Below, in pieces: positions 1-8,764 of a DNA stretch of 64,000 nt. The translations under genes were made by a program, and so were the position numbers. How positions within the stretch are numbered: the first letter of the stretch is position 1; the number at the start of each line of letters is the position of its first letter. The stretch lies in contig NC_013235.1 of assembly GCF_000024365.1 (NCBI RefSeq), positions 1,054,001-1,118,000 on the forward strand. The letters run 5' to 3'. The stretch is from Nakamurella multipartita DSM 44233. Its GTDB lineage: Bacteria; Actinomycetota; Actinomycetes; Mycobacteriales; Nakamurellaceae. The notes under the pieces were generated by a model. That model saw only the letters and a program-made list of their open reading frames with translations. It was not told where the DNA came from and made no database searches.

Positions 1-162
1 CACCTGGTCGAGGGCGCGGTCAGCGCGCTCTGGCCGGGCACCATCCTGCAGCACCACCCGCACGTGACGGTCCTGCTCGACGGCGCCGCCGCAAGCCGGC
101 TGCAGCTGGCCGACTACTACCGCGAGACCTACCAGGCCAAGCCGGCCTGGCAGGGCATCTGA
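1..162 (+). CDS. nagB: glucosamine-6-phosphate deaminase, C-terminal fragment (start outside window)
   Basis: Only the last 53 codons are present; the gene enters from the left edge and stops with TGA at 160-162. The fragment carries the NagB C-terminal pattern: WPGTILQHHPHVTVLLDGAA, then a tail with ADYYRETY and KPAWQGI. NagB converts glucosamine-6-phosphate to fructose-6-phosphate and ammonia in the cytoplasm, the step after NagA. The gene for NagA follows on the same strand 159 bases later, so the two form a nagBA-type amino-sugar catabolic unit. The catalytic N-terminal part cannot be seen, so the call rests on tail similarity plus context. Confidence 0.8.
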   Translation, partial: HLVEGAVSALWPGTILQHHPHVTVLLDGAAASRLQLADYYRETYQAKPAWQGI

Positions 163-175
163 CCCGCCCCCCACT

Positions 176-220
176 CCCGCCCCTCCCGAACCCGCCCCTC
201 CCGAACCCACCCCTCCCGAA
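176..220. repeat. three tandem copies of a 15-bp C-rich unit
   Basis: Three consecutive 15-base units, cccgcccctcccgaa twice and then one copy with a single change (g to a), lie between nagB and nagA and directly abut a large palindrome. No reading frame of note crosses them. Function unknown. Confidence 0.85.
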
Positions 221-292
221 GTTGATCATGGCGTTCTCTGCAGCACCGTCGGCGTGTCGCCGGCGGGTCGAGCAGAGAACGCCATGATCAAC
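221..292. repeat. intergenic palindrome A with perfect 21-bp arms
   Basis: The left arm at 221-241 and right arm at 272-292 are perfect 21-base inverse complements around a 30-base loop. The arms begin and end with GTTGATCA/TGATCAAC. It lies 58 bases after the nagB stop and 29 bases before the nagA start. As RNA it would form a very stable hairpin, so it could act as a terminator or mRNA stabiliser for nagB, but there is no U tract. The GATCAAC core recurs in the elements at 7575, 8758, 46359 and 54932, which suggests a dispersed repeat. Confidence 0.85.
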
Positions 293-321
293 AGCAACGA
301 GCACAGAGAAGGAACCGTTCC

Positions 322-1476
322 ATGCTGATCACCGCCGACACCATCGCCACCGGGGCGGAGCTGCTCCGGCCGGGCTGGATCGAGGTCGCCGACGGACGGG
401 TGGTCGCCCTGGGGGACGGGGCACCGCCACGGTCAGCCGACCAGCCGGCCGACCGGGACCTGGGCGCGGTGACGATCGTCCCCGGCTTCGTGGACATGCA
501 TGTGCACGGCGGCGGGGGAGGGGCGTTCCCGGAGGCCAGCTTCGCCACCACCAAGGCCGCGGTCGAGCTGCACCGGCGGCACGGCACCACCACGATGGTC
601 GCCTCCCTGGTCACCGCGACCGGGCCGGAAATGCTGCGGCAGGTCGGCATCCTGGCCGAGCAGGTGCAGGACGGCCTGGTCGCCGGTGTGCATCTGGAGG
701 GCCCGTGGCTCTCCCAGCATCGCTGCGGGGCCCATGAGCTCTCGGCCCTGCGTGACCCCGACCCGGCCGAGCTCGACCGGGTGCTGGCGGCCGGCCAGGG
801 CACCATCCGGATGGTCACCCTGGCGCCCGAGCGGGCCGGCGGGCTGGCCGCCATCGGCCGGCTGGTCGACGCCGGGGTGATCGCCGCGATCGGCCACACC
901 AACGCCACCTACGAGCAGGCCCGAGCCGCGATCGAGGCCGGCGCCACCGTCGGCACCCACCTGTTCAATGCGATGCGGCCGGTGCACCACCGCGAGCCGG
1001 GTCCGGTGATCGCGCTGCTGGAGGACCCGCGGGTGACCGTGGAGATGATCACCGACGGGGTGCACCTGCATCCGGCGCTGTACCGGGACGTCACGTCCAA
1101 CGTCGGTCCGGACCGGATCGCCCTGATCACCGACGCGATGGCCGCGGCCGGCATGGCCGACGGTGCCTACCGGCTCGGCGCGCTCGACGTCGACGTCCGG
1201 GACGGGGTCGCCCGGGTCGCCGGCACCGACACCATTGCCGGCAGCACCGCGACCATGGACCAGGTGTTCCGGTTCGCCGTGCTGCACAGCGCCCGGCCAC
1301 GGGACGAGGCCCTGCTGGTCGCGGTCCGGCAGTCCTCGGTCAACCCGGCCCGCGCGCTGGGCCTGCCGCCGGCCGGTCTGGCCCCCCAGGCGGCCGCCGA
1401 TCTGGTGGTCCTGGATGAGGCGCTGACCGTGAGCGGGGTGCTGCAGGCCGGCTCCTGGGTGGTTCAGCCCGGCTGA
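322..1476 (+). CDS. nagA: N-acetylglucosamine-6-phosphate deacetylase
   Basis: This 384-residue cytoplasmic amidohydrolase removes the acetyl group from N-acetylglucosamine-6-phosphate, giving glucosamine-6-phosphate for NagB. The metal-site and catalytic signatures are in order: HVHGG (His60, His62), LEGPW (Glu126), GHTNAT (His192), GTHLFNAM (His213) and ITDAM (Asp271). Length is normal for the family. The ATG at 322 follows an AGAAGGA ribosome site at 307-313. It lies downstream of nagB with the palindrome A between them. Its stop overlaps the convergent DinB-like remnant by 13 bases. Confidence 0.95.
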   Translation: MLITADTIATGAELLRPGWIEVADGRVVALGDGAPPRSADQPADRDLGAVTIVPGFVDMHVHGGGGGAFPEASFATTKAAVELHRRHGTTTMVASLVTATGPEMLRQVGILAEQVQDGLVAGVHLEGPWLSQHRCGAHELSALRDPDPAELDRVLAAGQGTIRMVTLAPERAGGLAAIGRLVDAGVIAAIGHTNATYEQARAAIEAGATVGTHLFNAMRPVHHREPGPVIALLEDPRVTVEMITDGVHLHPALYRDVTSNVGPDRIALITDAMAAAGMADGAYRLGALDVDVRDGVARVAGTDTIAGSTATMDQVFRFAVLHSARPRDEALLVAVRQSSVNPARALGLPPAGLAPQAAADLVVLDEALTVSGVLQAGSWVVQPG

Positions 1477-2029
1477 GGCGGGTCCTCGCCGACCAGTCCG
1501 TCGATCGCCTCGCGGAACAGGTCGGCGTGCCCGACGTGCCGGGCGTACTCATCGTGCAGGTCGACCAGCAGGCGGCGGGCGCTGGGCCGCCGGTCGGGTC
1601 GGGGTCGAACCGGGCCGACCGGTCCAGCCCGCCGTCGGCCAGCACGTCGGCCACGGCGGCCCGGCCGCGATCCGCGGCGGTGGACCAGAGCCGGTACAGC
1701 TCGTCGGCGCCGTCGTCGGCGGCCGAGCGCCAGGGATAGTCGGGGTCGGCGTCCCAGTCCACCGAGCGCCAGGGTTCGGGCATGGGCCAGCCGGTCAGCC
1801 GGGTCGCCGTCCAGTCCTCGACCATGGCCAGGTGCTTGAGCAGGCTGCCCAGGGTCATCGCGGACGGCGGGTGAGCCCGCCGCAGCGCCGCATCGTCCAG
1901 GCCGCCGCACTTCCAGGCGAAGGTGGCGCGGGAGCGGTCCAGCGCGAACTGCAGCATCTGCCCCTCGTCGGCATCCGCCGCCGCCTCGTGGATCGTGGTG
2001 TCCAGAGTGTTCTCGGTCACGTTCCCCAC
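1464..2029 (-). pseudogene. DinB/DUF664-family protein, apparently frameshifted
   Basis: The first part of the reading frame (GTG at 2029, or more likely GTG at 2020) gives a DinB-like N-terminus with TLGSLLKHLAMVEDWTATRL, the conserved first-helix His region of this mycothiol-transferase-like fold. After FDPDPTGGP the frame degenerates. The expected C-terminus (RRLLVDLHDEYARHVGHADL then FREAIDG) continues in another frame and stops at 1464. One missing base around 1579-1592 would restore about 188 residues, a normal length. Either the gene is broken or the sequence has a one-base error in a GC-rich stretch. The substrate cannot be inferred. It converges on nagA. Confidence 0.75.
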
Positions 2030-2052
2030 GGTAGCGCCGGCGCCGGGCCGGG

Positions 2053-2562
2053 TCAGCCCGCCGATGTGCCGCCGGACCGGCGCCGGTCCGGCCGGGCATC
2101 GACCAACCGCGCCGTCTGCTCGTGGGTGATCTGGATGGAGCGCTCGAGATAGTCGGCCAGAAACTCCAGGTCCTGCTGCCGGTACCCGGCGTGCAGCTCG
2201 TCGAAGGCCCGGCCGATGGCCAGGTAGACGTTCTCGCCCTCGGCCAGCGCGGCCAGGTCGGGCTCGACCAGGACCTTGCGCCGGTCGTCCGGATCGGGGG
2301 TGCGCCGCGCGACCCCCCGCCGGGTCAACCGATCGATGACCCCGGTGACCGCCCCGGTGGTCAGGTGCAGCTCCTCGGCCAGCCGCCCGGCCGTGACCCG
2401 GCCCTCCCGGACCAGCACGCCGAGCGCCTTCATGTCCGACACGCCCAGGCCGTAGTGGGCCGCCGCCGCCTGCTGGAAGACCGCGGTCTCCGTCGCGTTG
2501 CGCTCCCCGAGCACGCGCAGCCGATCGATCAGCGCCGCCCGGTCGGCGTGGTCGTCCGCCAC
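2053..2562 (-). CDS. MarR-family transcriptional regulator
   Basis: The 169-residue protein has the MarR winged helix: helices around residues 40-75 with MKALGVLVREGRVTAGRLAE, the recognition helix LTTGAVTGVIDRLTRRG, and the wing with DPDDRRKVLV. The start is GTG at 2562. It is divergent from the alpha/beta hydrolase at 2634, and the 71-base gap holds overlapping palindromes that look like its operator. The likely role is repression of itself and the hydrolase, relieved by a small ligand; the ligand is unknown. The protein ends 24 bases after the DinB remnant begins on the same strand. Confidence 0.9.
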   Translation of the reverse strand: MADDHADRAALIDRLRVLGERNATETAVFQQAAAAHYGLGVSDMKALGVLVREGRVTAGRLAEELHLTTGAVTGVIDRLTRRGVARRTPDPDDRRKVLVEPDLAALAEGENVYLAIGRAFDELHAGYRQQDLEFLADYLERSIQITHEQTARLVDARPDRRRSGGTSAG

Positions 2563-2581
2563 GTGAACCTTCCCTTGTCAG

Positions 2582-2603
2582 CTAAGTATCTTAGTAGCTA
2601 AGA
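2582..2603. promoter_or_regulatory. probable MarR operator, overlapping palindromes
   Basis: CTAAG-TAT-CTTAG at 2582-2594 overlaps TCTTAG-TAG-CTAAGA at 2589-2603; both have perfect arms. The AT-rich patch is in the divergent gap between marR and the hydrolase, the usual place for an autoregulatory MarR site. Binding by the neighbouring MarR is inferred. Confidence 0.65.
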
Positions 2604-2633
2604 TGAATCTCTCGATCAGGAAGGTGATACACG

Positions 2634-3527
2634 ATGACGCGTGAGACTGCTGCCCCGCCGGCCGTGACGCCCCGTCCCGGCGCTGGGCAATCCGCGGACG
2701 GCACCCGTCTGGGCTGGTGGAGCGTCGGCTCGGGGCCGGGCCTGCTGGTCGTGCACGGGGCCATGCAGGCCGGGCTCAGCCAGCTCGACCTGGCCCGCGA
2801 GCTGGCCGGCACCCGCACCGTGCACCTGCTGGACCGGCGCGGTCGCGGGCGCAGCGGGCCCTGGCCGGACGGTGGGTTCGACCCGTCGACCGAGGTGGCC
2901 GACGTCGTCGCGGTGGCCCGGGCGACCGGATCCACCGACGTGCTGGGCGTCAGCTCGGGCGCGATCCTGGCCCTGCGGGCCGCCCGGGCCGATCCCGGGA
3001 TCGAGCGGGTCGTGGCCTTCGAACCGCCGATCGCGGTGGCCGGGTCGATCCGGATGGACCAGATCGAGCGGTTCGGACGCGAGTACGCCGAGGGCCGGCT
3101 GGTCGAGGCGATGGTGACGGCGATGCGGGCGGCGCAGATGGGACCGGCCTTTCTGCGGTGGGTGCCGCGCGGGCTGCTGTGCGCCGTCACCGCCCGGATG
3201 CTGCGCCGGGACGACGCCACCACGCCGGCCCCCGGGGTGCCGCACCTGCGCGAGCTCGCCCGGGCACTGCCGGCCGACCTGCGGATCGTGGCGGACAACG
3301 CGGAGCGCGCGGGGGACTTCGCCGGGCTGCGGGCCCGGACCGCGCTGCTGGCCGGCAGTGCCACCCGGCCCTACCTGCGGACCGCGGTGCACGCGGTGGC
3401 GGCGGTGATACCCGGGGCCCGGTCGGTCGTGCTGCCCGGCACCGACCACGCCGCGACCCAGAACAGGAACCAGTACGGACGGCCCGAGCGGGTCGCCCCG
3501 GCGCTCGCCGAGTTCTTCGGGGCCTGA
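2634..3527 (+). CDS. alpha/beta hydrolase
   Basis: This 297-residue alpha/beta-hydrolase has an oxyanion-side strand LLVVHGAMQ near residue 40, nucleophile elbow GVSSGA (GxSxG) near residue 105, and a C-terminal catalytic His in GTDHAATQN. The LDRRGRGRSG segment after the second strand is typical of esterase/lactonase-like members. The ATG at 2634 follows AGGAAGG at 2618-2624. It is divergently arranged with a MarR gene, the common layout for hydrolases of xenobiotic or signalling esters. The substrate is not predictable. A MenH-like role was considered because menD follows, but the sequence looks more like the generic hydrolases paired with regulators. Confidence 0.85.
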   Translation: MTRETAAPPAVTPRPGAGQSADGTRLGWWSVGSGPGLLVVHGAMQAGLSQLDLARELAGTRTVHLLDRRGRGRSGPWPDGGFDPSTEVADVVAVARATGSTDVLGVSSGAILALRAARADPGIERVVAFEPPIAVAGSIRMDQIERFGREYAEGRLVEAMVTAMRAAQMGPAFLRWVPRGLLCAVTARMLRRDDATTPAPGVPHLRELARALPADLRIVADNAERAGDFAGLRARTALLAGSATRPYLRTAVHAVAAVIPGARSVVLPGTDHAATQNRNQYGRPERVAPALAEFFGA

Positions 3528-3599
3528 GCATCGGCGACAATGTCCAGTTGTGAGCCGCCAACAGCCCGGTGAGACCGAGCCCGACCGGCCGGTGCAGCG

Positions 3600-5258
3600 G
3601 TGAACCCGTCCACGGCACTGGCCACCGTGCTGGTCGACGAACTGGTCGCCAGCGGCCTGACCGACGCGGTGCTCGCGCCCGGGTCGCGCAACGCCCCGCT
3701 GGCCCTGGCCCTGCATGCGGCCGACGCGGCCGGCCGGCTCCGCCTGCACGTGCGGATCGACGAACGCACCGCCGGCTTCCTGGCCCTGGGGTTGGCCCGG
3801 GGCTCGGGGCGGCCCGTCGTGGTCGTCACCACCTCGGGGACCGCGGTGGCCAACCTGCATCCGGCGGTGCTGGAGGCGGCCCACGGCGGGGTGCCGCTGA
3901 TCGTGCTGTCGGCCGACCGGCCGCCGTGGCTGCGCGATGTCGGGGCCAACCAGACCGTCGACCAGCGCGGCCTGTTCGGGCCCGCGCTGCGCTGGTTCCA
4001 CGAGTTCCCGGTGTCCCAGCGGCGGTCCGGTCAGCAGGCCCACTGGCGGTCCATGATCGGCCGGGCCTGGGCCGCCGCGAGCGGGGCCGCCGCAGTGCCC
4101 GGTCCGGTGCACCTGAACCTGCCGCTGGCCGAACCGCTGCTGCCCGACGCCGATCCGGACTGGCCCGAGCCATTGGTCGGCCGGGGCGGCCCCTGGACCA
4201 CCGCGGTGGCCACGGCGGCGGCCGACGGTCCGGCGGTGCCCGCTCCGGAGCCGGGTGAACGCGTGCTGTTCCTGGCCGACCTGACCCACCCCTGGACGGC
4301 GCTGGTCGCCGACGCCGGGCACCTGGTCGTCACCGAGGCCGGCGGCGCCGCCGGTCGGGCGGTGCTGGGCACCGGGATGCACCTGCTGGCCGCCCCGGCG
4401 TTCCTGGACCGGGCCCGGCCCGACCGGGTGATCGTGCTCGGCCGGCCCACCCTGTTCCGCTCGGTGCAGGCGCTGCTCGCCGACCCGCGGGTGACCGTCG
4501 ACGTCGTCGCGCACCCCGCCGGCTACGCCGACCCGGCCGGGCACGTGCGGGCCGTCGCGCCGGGCCTGCCCGACCTGACCGAGCAGCCCGACCAGCAATG
4601 GGCGGCCCGCTGGCGCGACGCCGACGCGGCGGCCGGCAAGGCGGTCAGCGACGTGCTCGACGGGTTGGAGCTGACCAGCTCGACCCGGCTGGCCCGCGAG
4701 CTCGTCGGGTTGCTGGCCGACCGCGCCACGCTGGTCCTCGGTTCCTCCCAGCCCCCGCGGGACGTCGCGCTGGCCACCCGGGCGCGGGGCGGGGTGCGGG
4801 TCGTGGCCAACCGGGGCGTGGCCGGAATCGACGGGACCGTCTCCACCGCGATCGGGGTGGCGCTGGCCGCCGGCGCCGGTCCCACGGTGGCGCTGCTGGG
4901 CGACCTGACCTTCCTGCACGACCTGACCGGCCTGGTCGTCGGGCCCGACGAGCCCCGACCGGACCTGACGATCGTGGTCAGCAACAACGACGGCGGGGCG
5001 ATCTTCGGCACCCTGGAGTCCGGCCGGCCCGACCACGCCGATGCCTTCGAGCGGGTGTTCGGCACCCCGCACGCGGTCGACCTCGGCGCGGCGGTGACGG
5101 CGCTGGGTCACCGGCACACCCAGGTCCGGACCCGGGACGAGCTGGCCCGGGCCCTGGACAACCCGGGTGGCATCCGGGTCGTCGAGGTGCGGACCACCAG
5201 AACCGATCTGCCGCAGACGTTGTCGCGGCTGAGCGAGGCGGTCCGGGCGGCGGTCTGA
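3600..5258 (+). CDS. menD: 2-succinyl-5-enolpyruvyl-6-hydroxy-3-cyclohexene-1-carboxylate synthase
   Basis: MenD joins isochorismate and 2-oxoglutarate with thiamine diphosphate, the first committed menaquinone step. The 552-residue protein starts with the MenD signature (VLAPGSRNAPLALAL, then HVRIDERTAGFLALGLARGS) and carries the catalytic-loop region TTSGTAVANLHPAVLEA. The ThDP/metal site is near residues 435-470 (LLGDLTFLHD ... VSNNDGGAIF). The start is GTG at 3600. Its substrate supplier, an isochorismate synthase, is encoded at 9922-11199 on the other strand. Length is normal for actinobacterial MenD. Confidence 0.95.
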   Translation: MNPSTALATVLVDELVASGLTDAVLAPGSRNAPLALALHAADAAGRLRLHVRIDERTAGFLALGLARGSGRPVVVVTTSGTAVANLHPAVLEAAHGGVPLIVLSADRPPWLRDVGANQTVDQRGLFGPALRWFHEFPVSQRRSGQQAHWRSMIGRAWAAASGAAAVPGPVHLNLPLAEPLLPDADPDWPEPLVGRGGPWTTAVATAAADGPAVPAPEPGERVLFLADLTHPWTALVADAGHLVVTEAGGAAGRAVLGTGMHLLAAPAFLDRARPDRVIVLGRPTLFRSVQALLADPRVTVDVVAHPAGYADPAGHVRAVAPGLPDLTEQPDQQWAARWRDADAAAGKAVSDVLDGLELTSSTRLARELVGLLADRATLVLGSSQPPRDVALATRARGGVRVVANRGVAGIDGTVSTAIGVALAAGAGPTVALLGDLTFLHDLTGLVVGPDEPRPDLTIVVSNNDGGAIFGTLESGRPDHADAFERVFGTPHAVDLGAAVTALGHRHTQVRTRDELARALDNPGGIRVVEVRTTRTDLPQTLSRLSEAVRAAV

Positions 5259-5264
5259 CCCGTC

Positions 5265-6437
5265 TCAGCCGCCGAGACGGCCGATCCCGCCCCGATCGTC
5301 GCGCCGCAGCGAGCGGGAGATGACCAGCCGCTGGATCTGGTTGGTGCCCTCGAAGATCTGCATCACCTTGGCCTCGCGCATGTAGCGCTCGACCGGGAAG
5401 TCGCGGGTGTAGCCGGAGCCGCCGAGCACCTGCACCGCGTCCGTGGTCACCTTCATCGCGTTGTCGGTGGCGACCAGCTTGGCAATGGCCGCCTCCCGGC
5501 TGAACGGCAGTCCCTGGTCGCGCAGGCGGGCGGCGTGCAGGTACATCGCCCGGGCGGTCTGTACCGCCGCCTCCATGTCGGCCAGCAGGAATCCCAGTCC
5601 CTGGTGGTCGATGATCGCCTGACCGAAGGTCTGCCGCTCCCGGGCGTACGCGACGGCCCGGTCGAGCGCACCCTGGGCCAGTCCGGTGGCCACCGCGGCG
5701 ATCCCCAACCGTCCGGAGTCCAAGGCGGCCAACGCGATGCGCAGGCCCTCGCCCTCGGCGCCGATCCGCCGCTCGACCGGGACCCGAGCCTGTTCCAGGC
5801 GCACGGTCGCGGTCGCCGAACCGGTCAGGCCCATCTTGCGTTCGGGTGGGTCGGCGATCAGCCCGGCAGTGTCGGCCGGCACCAGGAAGCTGGAGATGCC
5901 GGTCCGCTCGTCGGAGGTGCGGGCCATCACCAGGTAGAAGTCGGCGTGCCCGCCGTGCGTCGTCCACGCCTTGGCGCCGTTGAGCACGTACTCGTCACCG
6001 TCGCGCCGGGCCGTGGTGCGCAGGGCCGCCGGGTCGGACCCGGCTTGCGCTTCGGACAGGCAGTAGGCGCCGAGCAGGTCGCCGGCCAGCAGGTCCGGCA
6101 GCCACTGCGCGCGCTGCGCGTCGGTGCCGTAGTGAGCCAACGGGAAGCAGCTGAGCACGTGCACGCTCATCCCGACGCCCACGCTGGCCCAGACCGCACC
6201 GACCTCCTCCAACACCTGCAGGTAGACCTCGTAGGGCTGGCCGCCGCCGCCGACCTCCTCCGGGTAGGGCAGGCCGAGCAGGCCGGTCTGGCCGAGCATC
6301 CGGAAGACGTCTCGCGGGAACTGCTCGGCCGCCTCGTCCCGGGCGGCCCGCGGCGCCAACTCACGGTCGGCGATCTCGCGCACCAGCTTGAGCAGATCGA
6401 CCGCCTCGTCGGTGGGCAGCAGTCGACGGGCCGTCAC
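5265..6437 (-). CDS. acyl-CoA dehydrogenase
   Basis: The protein of 390 residues is a flavin acyl-CoA dehydrogenase: the FAD/substrate segment [20 protein letters not shown], the middle-domain motif [19 protein letters not shown], and the C-terminal signature ending in [18 protein letters not shown], which includes the family catalytic Glu region. The GTG start at 6437 is preceded by AAAGGGGG; the open frame extends far upstream without homology, so this start was chosen on the ribosome site and the N-terminal family alignment. It is convergent with menD (6 bases apart) and divergent from fgd. The chain length it acts on is unknown. Confidence 0.9.
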   Translation of the reverse strand: MTARRLLPTDEAVDLLKLVREIADRELAPRAARDEAAEQFPRDVFRMLGQTGLLGLPYPEEVGGGGQPYEVYLQVLEEVGAVWASVGVGMSVHVLSCFPLAHYGTDAQRAQWLPDLLAGDLLGAYCLSEAQAGSDPAALRTTARRDGDEYVLNGAKAWTTHGGHADFYLVMARTSDERTGISSFLVPADTAGLIADPPERKMGLTGSATATVRLEQARVPVERRIGAEGEGLRIALAALDSGRLGIAAVATGLAQGALDRAVAYARERQTFGQAIIDHQGLGFLLADMEAAVQTARAMYLHAARLRDQGLPFSREAAIAKLVATDNAMKVTTDAVQVLGGSGYTRDFPVERYMREAKVMQIFEGTNQIQRLVISRSLRRDDRGGIGRLGG

Positions 6438-6509
6438 CGGGACCCCCTTTGGTCGGTGTGGTTGTCTAGCGACTGTACGCAGACGTACGCGGACGAGAGG
6501 ACGACAGCG

Positions 6510-7529
6510 ATGACCCCACCGCCGATCCGGTTCGGTTACAAGGCCTCCGCCGAGCAGTTCGGCCCGAGCGAGCTGGCCGACCTGGCGGTCGCGGCCGAGG
6601 AGCACGGATTCGACTCGGTGTTCATCTCCGATCACCTGCAGCCCTGGCGACACGACGGGGGACACGCCCCGGCCTCGCTGCCCTGGCTGGGGGCGGTCGG
6701 GGCGCGCACGCAGCGGGTCATCCTGGGCACCTCCGTGCTGACCCCGACGATCCGGTACCACCCGGGCGTCATCGCGCAGGCGTTCGCCACTCTCGGCTCG
6801 ATGTATCCCGGGCGGATCGTGCTCGGCGTGGGCACCGGGGAGTCGCTCAACGAGGTCCCGCTGGGCCTGGCCTGGCCGGAGCAGAAGGAGCGTTTCGCCC
6901 GGCTCAAGGAGTCGGTGAACCTGATCCACGAGCTGTGGACCGGGGAGCGGGTGACGTTCGAGGGCGAGTACTACCGCACCGACAAGGCGACCATCTACGA
7001 CCGTCCGGCCGACCCGGTGCCGATCTACATCGGGGCGTCGGGTCCGGCGGCGACGCGGCTGGCCGGCCGGATCGCCGACGGCTTCATCACCACGTCCGGC
7101 AAGGCGCCCTCGCTGTACACCGACACCCTGCTGCCGGCCCTGCGGGACGGGGTGGAGAAGGCCGGCCGCCGGCTCGACGAGCTGGACACCCTGATGGAGA
7201 TGAAGGTTTCCTTCGACACCGACCGGGAGCGGGCGATGCAGGACACCCGGTTCTGGGCGGCCCTGGCCCTCAAGCCGGAACAGAAGGCCGGCGTGGAGGA
7301 CCCGCTGGAGATGCAGCGGCTGGCCGACGAGCTGCCGATCGAGCAGGCCGCCTCCCGCTGGATCGTCTCCGACGACCCGGACGAGCACGTCGAGAAGATC
7401 CGCACCTACCTGGATCTGGGCTTCCGGCACCTGGTCTTCCATGCGCCGGGGCACGACCAGCAGCGGTTCCTGGCGTTGTACGGCGAGCAGATCCTGCCCC
7501 GCCTGCGCGCCCTGGTCGGCCAGGGCTGA
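6510..7529 (+). CDS. fgd: F420-dependent glucose-6-phosphate dehydrogenase
   Basis: The 339-residue protein matches mycobacterial Fgd1 along its length: [14 protein letters not shown] at the start, [64 protein letters not shown] and [12 protein letters not shown] at the end. It oxidises glucose-6-phosphate while reducing coenzyme F420, supplying F420H2 to other flavin/deazaflavin enzymes in the cytoplasm. The fold is the luciferase-like (LLM) barrel. The ATG at 6510 follows GAGAGGA at 6495-6501. Its presence implies F420 biosynthesis elsewhere in the genome. Confidence 0.93.
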   Translation: MTPPPIRFGYKASAEQFGPSELADLAVAAEEHGFDSVFISDHLQPWRHDGGHAPASLPWLGAVGARTQRVILGTSVLTPTIRYHPGVIAQAFATLGSMYPGRIVLGVGTGESLNEVPLGLAWPEQKERFARLKESVNLIHELWTGERVTFEGEYYRTDKATIYDRPADPVPIYIGASGPAATRLAGRIADGFITTSGKAPSLYTDTLLPALRDGVEKAGRRLDELDTLMEMKVSFDTDRERAMQDTRFWAALALKPEQKAGVEDPLEMQRLADELPIEQAASRWIVSDDPDEHVEKIRTYLDLGFRHLVFHAPGHDQQRFLALYGEQILPRLRALVGQG

Positions 7530-7574
7530 GCCCCGGCCGGCTGTTCGGCCGCTCGTTCGGCCGGTTGTGTGGCC

Positions 7575-7637
7575 GGGCTGATCAACTCGGCGAAACCGCG
7601 TCCGATATGGCCGGTTTCGCGCCGATTTGATCAGCCC
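7575..7637. repeat. dispersed palindromic repeat B (63 bp)
   Basis: A 63-base imperfect palindrome starts GGGCTGATCAACTCGGCG and ends with the near-inverse complement GATTTGATCAGCCC. By my count 57 of 63 positions match the element at 8758-8820 in the same orientation. It lies 45 bases after the fgd stop and 80 bases before the next gene. Besides possible termination of fgd, it forms one half of a direct-repeat pair that brackets the 7718-8764 gene. Confidence 0.85.
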
Positions 7638-7717
7638 GTGGGGTGGAACACCGGCGGGTTGTCCACATTTGCCGGATCCGCGCCCCGCCGGGGCCGGGGG
7701 TGCGCGATTCTCGCCGG

Positions 7718-8764
7718 ATGCCCTCCGTATCGCGGCTCCCCGCCGACGTCCGAGCGGAGCTGGCCACGGGTCGCGGACTGCTGCGAGCCGCCGACTTCGA
7801 AGGGCCCGGCCGGTCGCGGAGCCGGCTGCACCGGTTGGAACGGAAGGGCGACCTGGTCGTCGTGGCCAAGGGCGTCTACGCCGACGCGGCCGCGTTGGCC
7901 GCCGCAGACCCCTGGTCCGCCTTCCGGCTGCGCACCCGGGCCTTCCTGCTGGCCGGCGCGCCGAACACCTACGCGGCGGGCTGGTCGTCGGCGGTGCTGC
8001 ACGGACTGCCCACGACGGGCCGGCCACCCCAGGTGCCCACCGTCATCCGACCCGGTTCGCGGGTCAGCGGGTCGAACCGGACCTGCCACGGCCGCACCAG
8101 ATTCGCCGCGGTGCCCGATCGCTGGCTCGGGCAGGCCGACGGCTGCCCCGCCGTCGGCGCGGCCTTCGCCGCGGTCGACCTCGCCCGGCACGCCGGGGCG
8201 ATGACCGGGCTCGTGCTCGCCGATGCCGTGGCGTTCCGGCCGGGCGGTCGGGAACAGCTGGGCGCCGCCCTGGCCGATATCGGAGCCTGGACCGGGTCCG
8301 GCCGGGCGGCCTGGTCGGTCCGGCATTGCGACCCCGACGTCGAGTCACCCCTGGAATCGGTCGGGCGGTGCGCGTTCCTGCGAGCCGGATTGCCGCTGAG
8401 CCTGAGCAACGTGTGGGTCGGTGAGTTCGTGCCCGAGGTCCGCCTGGACCACTACTGGCCGCAGCATCGGGTCGGGGCCGAGGGCGATGGGGTGGGCAAG
8501 TACCTGCTCGCGGATCCGGCGGCCGCCATCAGGAAGGAGAAGGAGCGCGAATGGTTGCTGCAGCGGATGGGGATCCGGCTCGTCCGGTACACCTGGCCGG
8601 TGGCCACGCGCTCGCCGGACCTGCTCGCCGCCCAGGTGCAGGCTCGGCTGGCCGAACCCGCGCGGAGCGGGGGCCGGATCAGGACGTGGGCCCGCGACGA
8701 CGGCCTGGCCCAGCTCGGGCTGCCCGCGGGCCGGCCGCGGCCGGACCTTCCGCGGACGGGCTGA
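7718..8764 (+). CDS. AbiEi-like winged-helix protein with C-terminal PD-(D/E)XK nuclease-like domain
   Basis: The 348-residue protein resembles a common actinobacterial two-part family. Residues about 20-60 (GRSRSRLHRLERKGDLVVVAKGVY) look like the winged helix of AbiEi-type antitoxin proteins, followed by an AbiEi-like core (YAAGWSSAVLHGLP). The last third resembles DUF559/Vsr-like restriction folds: VESPLESVGR, LDHYW, AEGDGVGKY and a final RLVRYTW strand. No AbiEii-like toxin partner lies nearby, so a toxin-antitoxin role is unproven. The ATG at 7718 has no strong ribosome site. The gene sits between two direct copies of a 63-bp repeat, and its stop codon lies inside the downstream copy, a layout suggesting acquisition. 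Confidence 0.6.
   Translation: MPSVSRLPADVRAELATGRGLLRAADFEGPGRSRSRLHRLERKGDLVVVAKGVYADAAALAAADPWSAFRLRTRAFLLAGAPNTYAAGWSSAVLHGLPTTGRPPQVPTVIRPGSRVSGSNRTCHGRTRFAAVPDRWLGQADGCPAVGAAFAAVDLARHAGAMTGLVLADAVAFRPGGREQLGAALADIGAWTGSGRAAWSVRHCDPDVESPLESVGRCAFLRAGLPLSLSNVWVGEFVPEVRLDHYWPQHRVGAEGDGVGKYLLADPAAAIRKEKEREWLLQRMGIRLVRYTWPVATRSPDLLAAQVQARLAEPARSGGRIRTWARDDGLAQLGLPAGRPRPDLPRTG

Noticed and set aside
2634-3527. MenH (SHCHC synthase) identity for the alpha/beta hydrolase
   Set aside because: Although it precedes menD, it pairs divergently with a MarR gene and its motifs are generic, so a menaquinone role is not supported.
2616-5117. Very long open frames on the strand opposite menD, the MMPL gene, nuoG and the EAL gene
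   Set aside because: They are antisense shadows of high-GC coding sequence: low-complexity Arg/Gly/Pro/His-rich translations with no domain, while the opposite frame is a recognised gene.
6438-8027. Upstream extension of the acyl-CoA dehydrogenase frame to 920 codons
   Set aside because: The extension has no homology and runs antisense across fgd; GTG 6437 has a ribosome site and matches the family N-terminus.
7718-8764. Complete type IV toxin-antitoxin system
   Set aside because: Only an AbiEi-like winged helix is suggested; no AbiEii nucleotidyltransferase gene is adjacent on either side.
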